DNA of 64,000 bases from Bacteroidales bacterium WCE2004 (GCA_900167895.1 FUZR01000002.1:682001-746000), one strand, 5' to 3'. Shown: positions 18,635-28,413, numbered from the stretch's first letter. Numbers and translations: made by a program. The notes: generated by a model from the letters alone, not told the origin.

Positions 18635-19068
18635 CCGATCCGGACGAGCGTTACATGCGGGAGGCCCTGCGCGAGGCGCAGGCCGCCGGAGCCGAGGATG
18701 AAGTGCCCATCGGCGCCGTGGTCGTGTGCCGCGGGCGCGTGATCGCGCGCGGGCATAACATGACCGAGCGCCTGCACGACCCCACGGCCCATGCCGAGAT
18801 GATCGCGCTGACCGCCGCCACGGAAGCGCTGGGCGGCAAATACCTGGACGACTGCACGTTGTATGTGACCGTGGAGCCCTGCCCGATGTGCGCGGCGGCG
18901 CTCTGCTGGGCGCAGCTCGGCCGCCTCGTCTGGGGCGCCGGCGACGAGCGCCGCGGCTACACCCGCTTCACCCCTTCCCTGCTGCATCCGCGCACGGAAG
19001 TCGCCTCCGGCCTGCTCGCCGACGAATGCGGCGGCCTGGTGAAAGATTATTTCAAAAGCAAACGATAA
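18631..19068 (+). CDS. tadA: tRNA-specific adenosine deaminase
   Basis: A 145-residue zinc deaminase. The catalytic HAE (His54, Glu56) and zinc-binding PCPMC (Cys84, Cys87) are intact, and the DEVPIGAVVV start and FTPSLLHPRTEV C-terminal region match TadA rather than free-nucleoside deaminases. It converts A34 to inosine in tRNA-Arg(ACG). It overlaps the preceding hydrolase by ATGA and ends 23 bp before a tRNA-Gln gene with its own promoter. Confidence 0.92.
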   Translation: MTDPDERYMREALREAQAAGAEDEVPIGAVVVCRGRVIARGHNMTERLHDPTAHAEMIALTAATEALGGKYLDDCTLYVTVEPCPMCAAALCWAQLGRLVWGAGDERRGYTRFTPSLLHPRTEVASGLLADECGGLVKDYFKSKR

Positions 19069-19073
19069 TTTGC

Positions 19074-19081
19074 TATCTTTG
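19074..19081 (+). promoter_or_regulatory. tRNA-Gln -7 box
   Basis: TATCTTTG is a perfect TAnnTTTG match and ends 10 bp before the mature 5' end of the tRNA. It overlaps the end of the tadA transcript region. Confidence 0.65.
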
Positions 19082-19091
19082 CACCCGGAAT

Positions 19092-19165
19092 TGAGGTATG
19101 GTGTAATGGTAGCACTACAGATTTTGGTTCTGTCTGCCCAGGTTCGAATCCTGGTACCTCAACCA
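19092..19165 (+). tRNA. tRNA-Gln (anticodon TTG), CCA encoded
   Basis: The acceptor strands TGAGGTA and TACCTCA pair perfectly. The anticodon stem ACAGA/TCTGT encloses the loop TTTTGGT with anticodon TTG, and the T arm has GGTTCGAATCC. The discriminator A is at 19162 and CCA is encoded at 19163-19165. The anticodon reads CAA and, with wobble, CAG. Confidence 0.95.
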
Positions 19166-19170
19166 CAAAA

Positions 19171-19199
19171 AAAGCTGGCCCCGAAAGGCCAGCTTTTTT
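19171..19199. terminator. bidirectional terminator between tRNA-Gln and the Rid gene
   Basis: Stem AGCTGGCC (19173-19180) with GGCCAGCT (19187-19194) is flanked by an A-run on the left and a T-run on the right. It can therefore stop the tRNA transcript on the plus strand and the rimP-nusA-infB-rid transcript on the minus strand. Confidence 0.88.
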
Positions 19200-19203
19200 C
19201 GTT

Positions 19204-20205
19204 CTAGTTGATTGCGATGCATTCCATCTCGATGAGCCAGGTGGGGCGGCAGACCGGGCCGCGGACGATGACGTAGGGCGTCGTGCCGAGCAGCTCCGCG
19301 ATGCGGTCCTTCACCAGCGGATAATCCTCCGGGCGACGCAGGTAGACGATCGCCATCTTGAGGTCGGAGAAGGTCGCGCCGGACTCCTCCAGCAGCTTGC
19401 CCACGTTCTCGATCATCCGTTCCGTCTGCTTGACGACGTCGCCGACGTGCAGCACCTCCCCGCGGTTGTCGATGGAGGCCGTGCCGGAAATGATCGCATG
19501 CGCGGCGCCGCTGTATTCCACGCGGACGCCCCGCTCGAAGGTGACGCCGTAGATGCTCGTCGGGCTCAGGTGCGTGGGCGCATAGAGATAGCGCTGCGCG
19601 CCCTCCGGGAGGCCTTCGACCGCATACGCGTCCAGTTGCACCAGGGCGGCCGGGTCGACCGGCGAGCCGTTGATGCCCGTGCTGGCGATGTAGTGCGTCT
19701 GCGGGGTGAGCCCCTGGGTCTCGAAGATCTCGCGGCGGGACTTCACCAGGCCGGCGTAGTTGTCGTCGATGTCGCGGACGAAGAACCACGTGCGGATGCA
19801 CTGCTCCGGCAGGTTCAGGCCCCTGGAGGCCAGGAAACCGATATAATCGTGCAGGATGCGCTCCGTCTGGGCATAGGAATCCGGACCTGCGGCGATGCCG
19901 TCGCCGGTCCAGTAGTGCCGCAGGCCGTCCGCCTCGACGACGGTCAGGCCCGCCGTACGCTGCACTTTCGCGCCGCGCACCAGATAGAGCCACACGGCCG
20001 CCCCGCTCCCGTCGAGCGGCGCCTGGCCGATATGCGAGACCGCGCCGGTCTCCGGCCGGATCGCTTCCGGCCGGAGGGCGCAGTCATTCAGGAAGTAGCG
20101 TTTGAAAACAGGTTCCCAGCCGCTGTTCGCGGCCAGGAATGCTGCTTCGGCGTCATACAGTTCCGCCAGTGTGGATGCTGAGAGGATCCTGTGCAGTTCC
20201 TCCAT
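19204..20205 (-). CDS. Rid (YjgF/YER057c/UK114)-fold protein with long N-terminal extension
   Basis: A 333-residue protein. The C-terminal 120 residues (SGTASIDNRGEVLHVGDVVKQTERMIENV..., ending RPTWLIEMECIAIN) have the spacing and terminal ECIA of Rid-family enzymes, which deaminate reactive enamine/imine intermediates. The N-terminal 200 residues (with TWFFVRDID and GINGSPVDPAALVQLDAY) resemble the two-domain arrangement of chorismatase-like proteins. The function is therefore only broadly assigned. Its ATG overlaps the infB stop (TAATG on the minus strand), implying coupling to the translation-factor operon. Confidence 0.8.
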   Translation of the reverse strand: MEELHRILSASTLAELYDAEAAFLAANSGWEPVFKRYFLNDCALRPEAIRPETGAVSHIGQAPLDGSGAAVWLYLVRGAKVQRTAGLTVVEADGLRHYWTGDGIAAGPDSYAQTERILHDYIGFLASRGLNLPEQCIRTWFFVRDIDDNYAGLVKSRREIFETQGLTPQTHYIASTGINGSPVDPAALVQLDAYAVEGLPEGAQRYLYAPTHLSPTSIYGVTFERGVRVEYSGAAHAIISGTASIDNRGEVLHVGDVVKQTERMIENVGKLLEESGATFSDLKMAIVYLRRPEDYPLVKDRIAELLGTTPYVIVRGPVCRPTWLIEMECIAIN

Positions 20206-22967
20206 TACAGCGTCCGTTTGATTTCAACAATCTGGAAGCCCTCGATCATGTCGCCTTCCTTGATGTCGTTGTAGCCCGCGATGGACATACCGCACTCCTT
20301 GCCGGAGACGACCTCCTTGACGGTGTCCTTGCCGATCTGCAGGGAACCGAGCTCGCCGGTATAGATCACGATGCCGTCACGGATGAGGCGGACCTTGGAC
20401 TTCTGGACCATCTTGCCGTCGCGCATGATACAGCCGGCGATGGTGCCGACCTTGCTGATGCGGAAGGTCTGCTTGACCTCGGCGGTGGCGATGACCTCCT
20501 CCTTCTTCTCCGGCTCGAGCATACCCTCGATACCGTCCTTGACTTCATTGATACAGTCGTAGATGACGGAGTAGAGGCGGATTTCGATGCCTTCGCGGTC
20601 GGCGGCCTTGCGGGCTTCCGGCGTAGGACGCACCTGGAAGCCGACGATCACGGCGTCGGAGGCCTCGGCCAGCAGGACGTCGGACTCGGAGATGCCGCCC
20701 ACGGCCTTGTGGATGACGTTCACCTTCACCTCCTCGGTGGAGAGCTTGATGAGGGAGTCGGACAGGGCCTCCACGGAACCGTCCACATCGCCCTTGACGA
20801 TGATGTTGAGCTCCTTGAAGTTACCGATGGCGATGCGCCGGCCGATCTCCTCGAGGGTCATGTGCTTCTGGGTCTTGATGCCCTGGATGCGGAGCAGCTG
20901 CTCGCGCTTGGTGGCGATGTTCTTGGCCTCGCGTTCGTCGGCCATCACGTTGAACTTCTCGCCCGCGGCGGGCGCGCCGTTCAGGCCGAGCACGGACACC
21001 GGCGTCGAAGGGCCGGCCTCGGTGATCTTCTGGCCACGCTCGTTGAACATCGACTTGACGCGGCCGTAGTAGCTGCCGCACAGCACCACGTCGCCCGGAC
21101 GGAGGGTTCCCTCCTGCACGAGCACGGTGGCGAGGTAGCCGCGGCCCTTGTCGAGCGAAGACTCGATCACGGCGCCCACGGCCTTCTTGTTCGGATTGGC
21201 CTTGAGCTCGAGCAGGTCGGTCTCGAGAAGCACCTTCTCCAGGAGCTTGTCGACGTTGATGCCCTGCTTGGCGGAGATCTCCTGGCACTGGTATTTGCCA
21301 CCCCAGTCCTCCACGAGGATGTTCATCTCGGAGAGCTGGCGGCGGATGGTGTCGGGGTTGGCGCCCGGCTTGTCGATCTTGTTGATGGCGAACACCATCG
21401 GGACGTTGGCGGCCTGGGCGTGGTTGATGGCCTCGATGGTCTGCGGCATCACGGCGTCGTCGGCCGCCACGATGATGATCGCGAGGTCGGTGAGCTGGGC
21501 GCCGCGGGCACGCATGGCGGTGAACGCCTCGTGGCCAGGGGTATCCAGGAAGGTGATGCGCCGGCCGTCGGGCAGCTTGACGTTGTAGGCGCCGATGTGC
21601 TGCGTGATGCCGCCCGCCTCACCGGCGATGACGTTGGACTTGCGGATGTAGTCGAGCAGGGAGGTCTTGCCGTGGTCGACGTGGCCCATCACGGTGATGA
21701 TCGGCGGACGCGGCTGCAGGTCCTCGGGCTTGTCGGCCTCCTCGTTGCTGCTGATCTCCTCGGAGATCTCGGCGGTGACGAACTCGACCTGGTAGCCGAA
21801 CTCCTCGGCCACGAGCACGAGGGTCTCGGCGTCGAGACGCTGGTTGATGGACACCATCAGGCCCAGGCTCATGCAGGCGCCGATGACCTTGACCACCGGG
21901 GTGTTGTTCATCAGGGTGGCGAGGTCGTTGACGGTCACGAACTCGGTGACCTTCAGCACCTTCTGCTCGGCCATCGCCTCCGCCATCTCCTCCTGCGTAC
22001 GCTGGGCGGCAGCCTCGCGCTTCTCCTTGCGGTACTTGGCGCCGAAGTTGTTCTTCTTGCCCTCGTTCATCTTGGCGTAGGTCTCCTTGACCTGCTTCTG
22101 GATCTCCTTCTGGAGCTCCTCCTGCTGGGCCTCGGTGAGTTGCGGCTTGAAGCGGTCGCGGTCGCGCTTGCGGCCCTTGCCCGCCTGCTGGTTCTGCTGG
22201 TTCTGCTGCTGGCGGTTGTTGTCCTTCTTGGGATTCTTCTCAATGTTGGCGCCGGCCTTGGCCACGTCGACCTTCTGCGTGCCCTTGCTGATGCGCTCGC
22301 GCTTCTTGGGCTTGCGGTCGAACTGGCTGAGGTCGATCTTGCCGACCACCTTGAGGGCGGGCGAAGCGCCGGCTTCCTCCTGGGCCTTCGGCTCAGGACG
22401 CGCCGCCGGCTCCGGTGCGGCCACCGGTTCCTCGGGAGCCACTTCGGGCTCCGGCTCGGCGATCTCCGGCTCCGGCTCTACGGCCGGGGCCTCGGGCTCC
22501 GCCTCCGGCGCCTCCGGCTCCACCTCGGGCACCTCCGGCTCCGGCTCTGCGGCCGGCGCCTGCGGGGCCGCCGGCTCCTCCGGCTCGACGGCCGGTTCCG
22601 GCTGCGGTTCCGGCTGCGGGACAGGCGTCTCCTCGGGCTGGGGCGTCTCCTTCTTGGCGTTGATGAACGTATTGCTCTTGATGATCGTCTCCTGCTCGGG
22701 TTCTTCCTCCTCCTCGGCCTGCTCGCGGGCGGAGCGGTGGCCGCTCTTCTCCAGGATCTCGGTGATCTTCACCTCGACCTTGTCGGCGGCCTGCTTCAGC
22801 TCGAGATCCTTGCCGAACTGCTTGTTGAGCACGGGGAGGAACTCGTCAGAGACTTTCGCATTGGGGTTTGCCTCGACCTCGACGCCCTGTTTCTGGAGGA
22901 AATCCACCAGGTCGGCAAGACCGATGTTGAATTGTCTGAGTAGTTTGCTTATTCTGATATCTGCCAT
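20205..22967 (-). CDS. infB: translation initiation factor IF-2
   Basis: A 920-residue IF-2. The start [26 protein letters not shown] is the N-terminal IF2N domain, followed by a long Pro/Glu/Ala-rich linker (about residues 95-210) and a basic coiled segment. The GTPase core is near residue 428: GHVDHGKTS (G1), DTPGHEAF (G3) and NKIDKP (G4). Domains II-IV end with [18 protein letters not shown]. It delivers initiator tRNA to the 30S subunit. It lies 5 bp after nusA and is coupled to the downstream Rid gene. Confidence 0.97.
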   Translation of the reverse strand: MADIRISKLLRQFNIGLADLVDFLQKQGVEVEANPNAKVSDEFLPVLNKQFGKDLELKQAADKVEVKITEILEKSGHRSAREQAEEEEEPEQETIIKSNTFINAKKETPQPEETPVPQPEPQPEPAVEPEEPAAPQAPAAEPEPEVPEVEPEAPEAEPEAPAVEPEPEIAEPEPEVAPEEPVAAPEPAARPEPKAQEEAGASPALKVVGKIDLSQFDRKPKKRERISKGTQKVDVAKAGANIEKNPKKDNNRQQQNQQNQQAGKGRKRDRDRFKPQLTEAQQEELQKEIQKQVKETYAKMNEGKKNNFGAKYRKEKREAAAQRTQEEMAEAMAEQKVLKVTEFVTVNDLATLMNNTPVVKVIGACMSLGLMVSINQRLDAETLVLVAEEFGYQVEFVTAEISEEISSNEEADKPEDLQPRPPIITVMGHVDHGKTSLLDYIRKSNVIAGEAGGITQHIGAYNVKLPDGRRITFLDTPGHEAFTAMRARGAQLTDLAIIIVAADDAVMPQTIEAINHAQAANVPMVFAINKIDKPGANPDTIRRQLSEMNILVEDWGGKYQCQEISAKQGINVDKLLEKVLLETDLLELKANPNKKAVGAVIESSLDKGRGYLATVLVQEGTLRPGDVVLCGSYYGRVKSMFNERGQKITEAGPSTPVSVLGLNGAPAAGEKFNVMADEREAKNIATKREQLLRIQGIKTQKHMTLEEIGRRIAIGNFKELNIIVKGDVDGSVEALSDSLIKLSTEEVKVNVIHKAVGGISESDVLLAEASDAVIVGFQVRPTPEARKAADREGIEIRLYSVIYDCINEVKDGIEGMLEPEKKEEVIATAEVKQTFRISKVGTIAGCIMRDGKMVQKSKVRLIRDGIVIYTGELGSLQIGKDTVKEVVSGKECGMSIAGYNDIKEGDMIEGFQIVEIKRTL

Positions 22968-22972
22968 TCTGT

Positions 22973-24241
22973 CTAGTCTTCGAATTCTGCTTTAAGGATG
23001 TTAAGGACTTCCTCGACGGTCTCGTCCTCGAGGTCGGCACGCTTGGCGATATCCTCCGGAGAGAGGGCCAGCACGCCTTTGGCGGTGTCGCAGCCGATCG
23101 CCTCGAGGCGGTCGATGATCCACTGGTCGATGACATCGGAGAATTCGCTCAGGAGCACGTCTTCCTCCTCGCTGCTCTCGCCCTTCGGGAGCTCGCGGTA
23201 CACTTCGATCTCACGGTCGACCAGCATGCCGGCCAGCTGGATGTTGACGCCGTGGCGGCCGATACCCTTGCTGACCTGGTCCGGCTGCATGAACACCTTC
23301 ACCTTGTCGTCCGGGCCCTCGCCCATCTCGATGTAGGAGACGACGGCGGGATTGAGGGCGCGCTGGATCATCAGCTTGGGGTTCTGGGACCACTGGATCA
23401 CGTCGATGTTCTCGTTGCGCAGCTCGCGGACGATGCCCATGATACGGCCGCCCTTGACGCCGATGCAGGCGCCGATCGGGTCGATGCGGTCGTCGTAGGA
23501 CTCCACGGCCACCTTGGCACGCTCGCCCGGCACGCGGACCACCTTCTTGACGGTGATCAGGCCGTCGGCGATCTCCGGGACCTCCTGCTCGAAGAGGCGC
23601 TCCAGGAACTCGTTGGACACGCGGCTGAGCGTGATGTACGGCGTGGTGTTGTTCTTCATCTCCACGCTCTTGATGACGGCGCGGACGGAATCGCTCTTCT
23701 TGAAGCGCTCGCCGGGAATCTGCTCGCTCTTCGGGATGTGCAGTTCGTTGCCGTCCTCGTCGAGGATGAGCACTTCCTTGGACCAGGTCTGGTAGACCTC
23801 GCCGTAGAAGAGTTCGCCCACCTTCTCGGAATATTTCTTGAAGACGTTGGCCTTCTCGATGTCCATGATGCGGCCCTGAAGGTTCTGGCGGATATTGAGG
23901 ATGCCGCGGCGGCCGAAGGCGGCCAGCGGCAGTTTCTTGGTGTACTGGTCACCGATCTCATAGTCGTCGGCGTCGCCGCCATCCTCGCGGATGCCCTCGA
24001 TGGTGATCTCGGCGTACGGGTTCTCCACTTCCTCCACCACGTCGAAGTTCTGGTAGATCTCGCAGGTACCCTTGTCCACGTTGACGATCACGTCGAAGTT
24101 GTCAGACGAGCCATAGGTCTTGGCAATCTGGGTCAGGAAGACGTCTTTGAGGACCTGCATCATCACAGGACGGTCGATGTTCTTCTCCTCTTTGAAGTCC
24201 TTGAAGGCGTCGATAAGCGTAATTACTTTTTCTTTTTCCAT
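22973..24241 (-). CDS. nusA: transcription termination/antitermination factor NusA
   Basis: A 422-residue NusA. The N-terminal RNA-polymerase-binding domain ([20 protein letters not shown]) is followed by an S1 domain, two KH domains ([34 protein letters not shown]) and a short helical C-terminus with a helix-hairpin-helix-like end. The length fits Bacteroidota NusA, which lacks the E. coli acidic repeats. It lies between rimP (8 bp) and infB (5 bp) in the conserved order. Confidence 0.97.
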   Translation of the reverse strand: MEKEKVITLIDAFKDFKEEKNIDRPVMMQVLKDVFLTQIAKTYGSSDNFDVIVNVDKGTCEIYQNFDVVEEVENPYAEITIEGIREDGGDADDYEIGDQYTKKLPLAAFGRRGILNIRQNLQGRIMDIEKANVFKKYSEKVGELFYGEVYQTWSKEVLILDEDGNELHIPKSEQIPGERFKKSDSVRAVIKSVEMKNNTTPYITLSRVSNEFLERLFEQEVPEIADGLITVKKVVRVPGERAKVAVESYDDRIDPIGACIGVKGGRIMGIVRELRNENIDVIQWSQNPKLMIQRALNPAVVSYIEMGEGPDDKVKVFMQPDQVSKGIGRHGVNIQLAGMLVDREIEVYRELPKGESSEEEDVLLSEFSDVIDQWIIDRLEAIGCDTAKGVLALSPEDIAKRADLEDETVEEVLNILKAEFED

Positions 24242-24249
24242 TATTGTCG

Positions 24250-24522
24250 TTATTCTTTGATTGTTTGCAACATTTCGTCCGCTTCCGCGGCGTCGATCCC
24301 CACGGAACCGACGGTGAGGGCGTAATCCTCGATATTGCGGTCGAAGGCGGCCAGCACGGCCCGGTGTACGTATTCGCAGTCGGCCAGCTCGACGTCGGCG
24401 TCCGCCTTGTCGATCGTGACCTCGAACACGTTGTCGTCGTCGTTGAACATGATGTCAACCAGGGAGCAGCCGCGCTCCGCGACGGCCTTCTCCACCACTT
24501 TTTCGAATTCTGTCCTGTCCAT
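24250..24522 (-). CDS. rimP: ribosome maturation factor RimP, N-terminal domain only
   Basis: ATG 24522 gives 90 residues: MDRTEFEKVVEKAVAERGCSLVDI, then FEVTIDKADADVELADCEYVHRAV and DYALTVGSVGID. These match the alpha/beta N-terminal domain of RimP, which assists 30S maturation. The usual protein is about 150 residues with a C-terminal SH3-like domain. Here the frame stops at EMLQTIKE, and nusA starts 8 bp later, leaving no room for that domain. Upstream codons to 24693 are open but pass through the promoter region. Position in the rimP-nusA-infB operon makes the identity firm. Confidence 0.85.
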   Translation of the reverse strand: MDRTEFEKVVEKAVAERGCSLVDIMFNDDDNVFEVTIDKADADVELADCEYVHRAVLAAFDRNIEDYALTVGSVGIDAAEADEMLQTIKE

Positions 24523-24572
24523 ACTAATAAAAAAGAAGACCTCAACCGGGCCTTCCATCTCGTTCACAGGTG

Positions 24573-24605
24573 CAAAGATAAGTATTTTTTTGTATATTCG
24601 CCAAA
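24573..24605 (-). promoter_or_regulatory. promoter of the rimP-nusA-infB-rid operon
   Basis: On the minus strand TTTG (24602-24605) is followed by a 21-bp spacer and TATCTTTG (24573-24580), a perfect -7 box. It lies 50 bp upstream of the rimP ATG. Confidence 0.75.
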
Positions 24606-24616
24606 ACTTTGTGATT

Positions 24617-25030
24617 ATGAAGAGACTTACAATCCTTTCCATCGTCTGCGCCTTCTTCCTGGGCGCCCTCACTTCGTGCAACATCCTTGACAAGGAATAC
24701 GAATACTCCTTCGGCTATGACGTCCAGGTCTCCGTCGACGACGAGAACGACAGCAAGGCCCTCCAGGAATATTTCAAGACCAATTATACAGAGAAGAAAC
24801 AGCCCACGCATTTCGGCATTGCCAACGACTGCCTGGTCTATTTCATCGACTACTTCGTGGAGCAGCAGAAGACCTTCGACGACGAATTCATCTACAGCCA
24901 CCTCAAGAAGGATACGGACTTCGTCGTCGTCATGGCGAACATGTCCATCCCCAAGAACAAGGTGTGGGTCGGCACCCGGGTCTGGCGCGCCGGCGGCGAA
25001 GCGGACTCGGACACCCCGGCCGCACAATAG
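24617..25030 (+). CDS. small lipoprotein of unknown function
   Basis: A 137-residue protein with a clear lipoprotein signal (MKRLTILSIVCAFFLGALTSC, Cys21). The mature part is acidic and contains FGYDVQVSVDDENDSKALQEY and DTDFVVVMANMSIPKNKVWVG. I do not recognise a family. The start is set by the signal peptide; an open frame extends upstream to 24335 across the rimP gene and is spurious there. It is divergent from rimP and convergent with the WbqC gene, so it is a single-gene unit. Confidence 0.75.
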   Translation: MKRLTILSIVCAFFLGALTSCNILDKEYEYSFGYDVQVSVDDENDSKALQEYFKTNYTEKKQPTHFGIANDCLVYFIDYFVEQQKTFDDEFIYSHLKKDTDFVVVMANMSIPKNKVWVGTRVWRAGGEADSDTPAAQ

Positions 25031-25033
25031 CCC

Positions 25034-25630
25034 CTACAGCAGATATTCCAGCGAGGCGGGGCCTTCGTTGAAGAGCAGATCCATGATGGAAAGGCCCGGG
25101 ATGAACCCGTGGCGTTCCGAAAATACCTGATAATAAGGCCGTTCGACGCCCAGCTCACGCAGGATGCCGTTCGGCCTTTTCGGATGGATGTCCACCACGT
25201 CCGGCATGAATTCCGCCGTGGGGATGAGCTCCGTCCGCAGGCCGATCTTCTGCAGGAAGAAGCGGATGATGCGCATATCGAGCTCCCAGAGCGTCCGCGG
25301 ATGCGCGTCCAGGATGGCGAAGAGCTCGTCCCGATAATACTCGAAATAGGCGGACGAGCGGTAGGCCGTCTCGATGCAGCGCTCCGCCTTCTCCACCCAC
25401 GGGGTGGAATAATCCACCTCGATCTCCCGGATCGGGAGGCTGAACGTCCCGTTCCGGTGCCTGACCGGGAAACTGAGATTCTGCACGCCGTCCGCCGCAT
25501 AGATGCGGCAACGGTTGCGGTAGGACTGCTTCTGGTAGTTCTCGCAGGCCTCCACATAAACCGAAGAATACTTTGCGAGGACCGCAAAGTATTCTACCGG
25601 AGGGAACCAGGCGATGGTCAGCGTAGGCAC
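25034..25630 (-). CDS. WbqC-family protein
   Basis: A 198-residue protein with the WbqC-family layout: the N-terminal TLTIAWFPPVEYFA motif, CENYQKQSYRNRCRIYAADGVQNLSFPV and a helical C-terminus (ELDMRIIRFFLQKIGL). The family is linked to surface polysaccharide or LPS loci, but its activity is not established. A GTG start is chosen because it lies 3 bp after the lpxA stop and the conserved motif begins right after it. It is the last gene of the lpx cluster. Confidence 0.82.
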   Translation of the reverse strand: MPTLTIAWFPPVEYFAVLAKYSSVYVEACENYQKQSYRNRCRIYAADGVQNLSFPVRHRNGTFSLPIREIEVDYSTPWVEKAERCIETAYRSSAYFEYYRDELFAILDAHPRTLWELDMRIIRFFLQKIGLRTELIPTAEFMPDVVDIHPKRPNGILRELGVERPYYQVFSERHGFIPGLSIMDLLFNEGPASLEYLL

Positions 25631-25633
25631 AGC

Positions 25634-26446
25634 CTATTCGATTTCGCCCTTGGAACCGATGTCCATGCCGCGGACGATGCCGCGCTTGGAGTTGCGGATG
25701 AATTCCAGGATGGTGTCACGCTCCACGGACTGCGGGAAGCCGGCTTCGACCTTGGTGCAGCCGTCGGAGATGTTGTAGCCCTGGTAATAGATGGTGTCGT
25801 AGATATCCTTGATGTTGCGGATCACGTCGGTGTCGAAGCCGCGACGGCGCAGGCCCACGATGTTGATGCCGGAGTAGCAGATCGGGTTGCGGCCGCAGAT
25901 GGAGTAAGGCGGGATGTCCTTGTTGACGGCGGAGCCGCCGCCCACCATCGCGTGCGTGCCGATGTGGGAGAACTGGTGCACGACGGTGCTGCCGCCGATA
26001 ATCGCCCAGTCGTCCACGTCCGTCTCGCCGGCGATGCCGACATAGCTCACGAGGATGCAGTGGTTGCCCACGCGGCAGTCGTGCGCGATGTGCACATAGG
26101 ACATGATGAGGGTGTCGTTGCCCACGCGGGTGACGCCCTTGCCGCTGGCCTTGGTGCCGCGGTTGATGGTAGCGCACTCACGGATGGTCACACGGTCGCC
26201 GATCTCCACGTAAGTGACCTCACCGTCGAATTTGAGGTCCTGCGGGACGGCGCCGACGACGGCGCCCGGGAAGACCTGGCAGCCATTGCCCATCTTGACA
26301 TAGGAGAAGATGGTGGCGTGGGGCAGGATCTTGCAGTTGTCGCCGATCTCTACGTTGTCGTCGATATAAGCGTACGGGCCGACCTCGACGTTCTCGCCGA
26401 GCTTGGCGCCGGGATGGACGGTAGCCAGAGGATGTATTTTCGTCAT
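25634..26446 (-). CDS. lpxA: acyl-ACP--UDP-N-acetylglucosamine O-acyltransferase
   Basis: A 270-residue left-handed beta-helix acyltransferase. It begins MTKIHPLATVHPGAKLGENVEVGPYA and contains the hexapeptide-repeat segments and IAHDCRVGNHCIL with the catalytic His typical of LpxA. The C-terminal helical part (VGLRRRGFDTDVIRNIKDIY) distinguishes it from LpxD. It catalyses the first step of lipid A synthesis. Its ATG overlaps the lpxC stop by 4 bp (ATGA). Confidence 0.96.
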   Translation of the reverse strand: MTKIHPLATVHPGAKLGENVEVGPYAYIDDNVEIGDNCKILPHATIFSYVKMGNGCQVFPGAVVGAVPQDLKFDGEVTYVEIGDRVTIRECATINRGTKASGKGVTRVGNDTLIMSYVHIAHDCRVGNHCILVSYVGIAGETDVDDWAIIGGSTVVHQFSHIGTHAMVGGGSAVNKDIPPYSICGRNPICYSGINIVGLRRRGFDTDVIRNIKDIYDTIYYQGYNISDGCTKVEAGFPQSVERDTILEFIRNSKRGIVRGMDIGSKGEIE

Positions 26447-27348
26447 GCTTTCTTGATTTTGGCTAGGGCCGCACGACTTGCCAGGCTGTTGATCGTGTGG
26501 CCGGGTTTATAGGCTGTAATCCGCGCCTTCGGGAAGCCTCCCGCCAGGCGCATGTCCCCGATCAGGTCGAGCAGCTTGTGGCGCCCGCACTCGTCCGGGA
26601 AATGAAGTTTGATGTTGCTCAGGTAGCCGGCCTCCGTCACGGAGAGATGCGGCATCCCGAACAGGACACACATGTTGTCGATCTGCTCCGGCGTGACCGG
26701 ATGCTCGACGATCACGATCGCGTTGTCCACGTCGCCGCCCTTGACCAGGCCGCGGGCGGCCAGGAACTCGAGCTCGTGCATGAACACGAAGGTGCGGCAG
26801 GGAGCGATCTGTCCGACATAGTCGGTATTCTCAGACCAGCGCGCCTTCTGCACGCCCAGCACGCGGGAGCCGAAGTCGACCGTGACCTCGAAGGACATCT
26901 CCTCGGCCGGTTCGACCCGCACCCACGATCCCGTCCGCTCGTCGGCGACCTCGAAAGGTTCCGCGAATTCGAGCCAGACGCGCTCGGCGTCCTGCACCTG
27001 CAGGCCGTCCGGAGCGATGGCACGGACATAGCGCTCGGCGCTGCCGTCCAGGATGGGTACTTCTTCGTTGTCTATTTCGATGCGGGCGTTGTCCACGCCC
27101 AGGCCCGTCAGGGCCGACATCAGGTGTTCTATCGTAACCACGTTGACCTCGCCGGAGGAAACCGTGGTGCTGCGGTCGGTGCGCGTAATCGCGGACGCGA
27201 CGGCAGGAATCTCGACACCGACGTCCGTACGGACGAAACGGATGCCGAAATTGGCAGGGGCAGGTTGTATTGTCAGGTGGGCGTATTTGCCCGTGTGAAG
27301 GCCGCGTCCTTCAAAAGTATACTCGCGGGTCAGTGTCTGCTGATTCAT
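26443..27348 (-). CDS. lpxC: UDP-3-O-acyl-N-acetylglucosamine deacetylase, not fused to FabZ
   Basis: A 301-residue zinc deacetylase committing lipid A synthesis. Visible motifs are the opening TFEGRGLHTG, the zinc-ligand region TIEHLMSALTGLGVDNA (His75) and LHFPDECGRHKLLDLIGD with the second His and Asp ligands. In most Bacteroidota the protein continues into a FabZ dehydratase domain (about 460 residues); this one stops at ALAKIKKA and runs straight into lpxA. FabZ must be encoded elsewhere or be absent. Confidence 0.95.
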   Translation of the reverse strand: MNQQTLTREYTFEGRGLHTGKYAHLTIQPAPANFGIRFVRTDVGVEIPAVASAITRTDRSTTVSSGEVNVVTIEHLMSALTGLGVDNARIEIDNEEVPILDGSAERYVRAIAPDGLQVQDAERVWLEFAEPFEVADERTGSWVRVEPAEEMSFEVTVDFGSRVLGVQKARWSENTDYVGQIAPCRTFVFMHELEFLAARGLVKGGDVDNAIVIVEHPVTPEQIDNMCVLFGMPHLSVTEAGYLSNIKLHFPDECGRHKLLDLIGDMRLAGGFPKARITAYKPGHTINSLASRAALAKIKKA

Positions 27349-27381
27349 TCGGGCGGCAAAGATACGAATAATTATTTTAAT

Positions 27382-28374
27382 CTATTCTTCTTCACCGGCG
27401 CGCTTGAATTTCGCAAACGCTTTCAGATAAGTTCGATGGAGGATGGCAGGCATTCCCCACAAAGTCTCTCCCGGCTTGCGGACGTTGCCGATGACGCCGC
27501 TCTTGGCGCCGACCGTGGTGTGGTCGGCGATCTTGATGTGCCCGACAATGCCCACCTGGCCGGCCAGGATGCATCCCTCGCCGATCTGCGTGGACCCGGC
27601 GATGCCCGTCTGGGCCGCCATCGCCGTATTCTTGCCCACCACGACATTGTGCGCGATCTGGCAGAGGTTGTCGATGCGGACGCCGTCCTCGATGATGGTG
27701 GACTCCATCGGCGCGCGGTCGACCGTCGTGTTGGAGCCGATCTCCACGTCGTTGCCGATGACCACGTTGCCCAGATGCTCGATCTTGCGCCAGGAGCCGT
27801 CGGGCTGCGGGGCGTTGCCGAAACCGTCGTCGCCGATGATGCATCCGGCATGCAGAATCACGCGGTCGCCGATCACCATGCTCGGGAAGATATGGACGCC
27901 CGGATAGATAATGCAGTAGGAGCCGATCTTCGTCCCGGCACCGATCGTCACGTTGTTGTAGATGATCGTCCCCTCGCCGATCCGGCAGTCCTTGCCGATC
28001 GTCACGAAGTCGCCCACGCTGACCTTCCTGCCGAGCTTCGCGCTCCAGGCGATGCGGGAGCGCAGCGAACGGCGGCGGCGGTATTTCTTCCGCTGCTCGG
28101 CCATGTACTTGAGCAGGTCCGCCAGGGCGCCGTAGGCGTTCTCCACGCGGACGAGCGTCGGCGTCACCGCCTGCCTGGGGGCAAAATCAGAATTAACCAG
28201 CAAGACCGAAGCCTTGCTGGTATAGACATATTGTTCGTATTTCGGATTGGCGTAGAAAGAGAGCTGTCCGGGTTTGCCGTGCTCGATCTTCGCGAAGGCC
28301 GTCACTTTGGCGGAAGGGTCCCCTTCTACGGTACCGTGGAGGATTTCGGCCAGTTGTTTTGCTGTCAGTTCCAT
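27382..28374 (-). CDS. lpxD: UDP-3-O-acylglucosamine N-acyltransferase
   Basis: A 330-residue LpxD. The N-terminal uridine-binding domain ([42 protein letters not shown]) is followed by hexapeptide repeats and a [29 protein letters not shown] ending. It adds the second 3-hydroxyacyl chain in lipid A synthesis. ATG 28374 is preferred over the TTG one codon upstream. It lies 33 bp upstream of lpxC and 39 bp downstream of the porin gene. Confidence 0.95.
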   Translation of the reverse strand: MELTAKQLAEILHGTVEGDPSAKVTAFAKIEHGKPGQLSFYANPKYEQYVYTSKASVLLVNSDFAPRQAVTPTLVRVENAYGALADLLKYMAEQRKKYRRRRSLRSRIAWSAKLGRKVSVGDFVTIGKDCRIGEGTIIYNNVTIGAGTKIGSYCIIYPGVHIFPSMVIGDRVILHAGCIIGDDGFGNAPQPDGSWRKIEHLGNVVIGNDVEIGSNTTVDRAPMESTIIEDGVRIDNLCQIAHNVVVGKNTAMAAQTGIAGSTQIGEGCILAGQVGIVGHIKIADHTTVGAKSGVIGNVRKPGETLWGMPAILHRTYLKAFAKFKRAGEEE

Positions 28375-28397
28375 CAAATGTCTGTTTGTTTCCGGGC

Positions 28398-28411
28398 TGG
28401 AGCCCGTTTCG
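28398..28411 (-). other. small hairpin between porin gene and lpxD
   Basis: CGGGCT-GG-AGCCCG forms a short perfect stem directly after the porin stop codon. It lacks a T-run on the minus strand, so it is more likely a processing or attenuation hairpin than a full terminator. Confidence 0.4.
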
Positions 28412-28413
28412 GA

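Noticed and set aside
20139..22943. Open frame antisense to infB
   Set aside because: It mirrors the infB codon pattern; runs of LLL and LRLR come from the Glu/Ala-rich linker read backwards.
24596..24616. A separate riboswitch before the small lipoprotein gene
   Set aside because: The gap is too short and holds the -33 element of the divergent rimP promoter; no conserved fold is visible.
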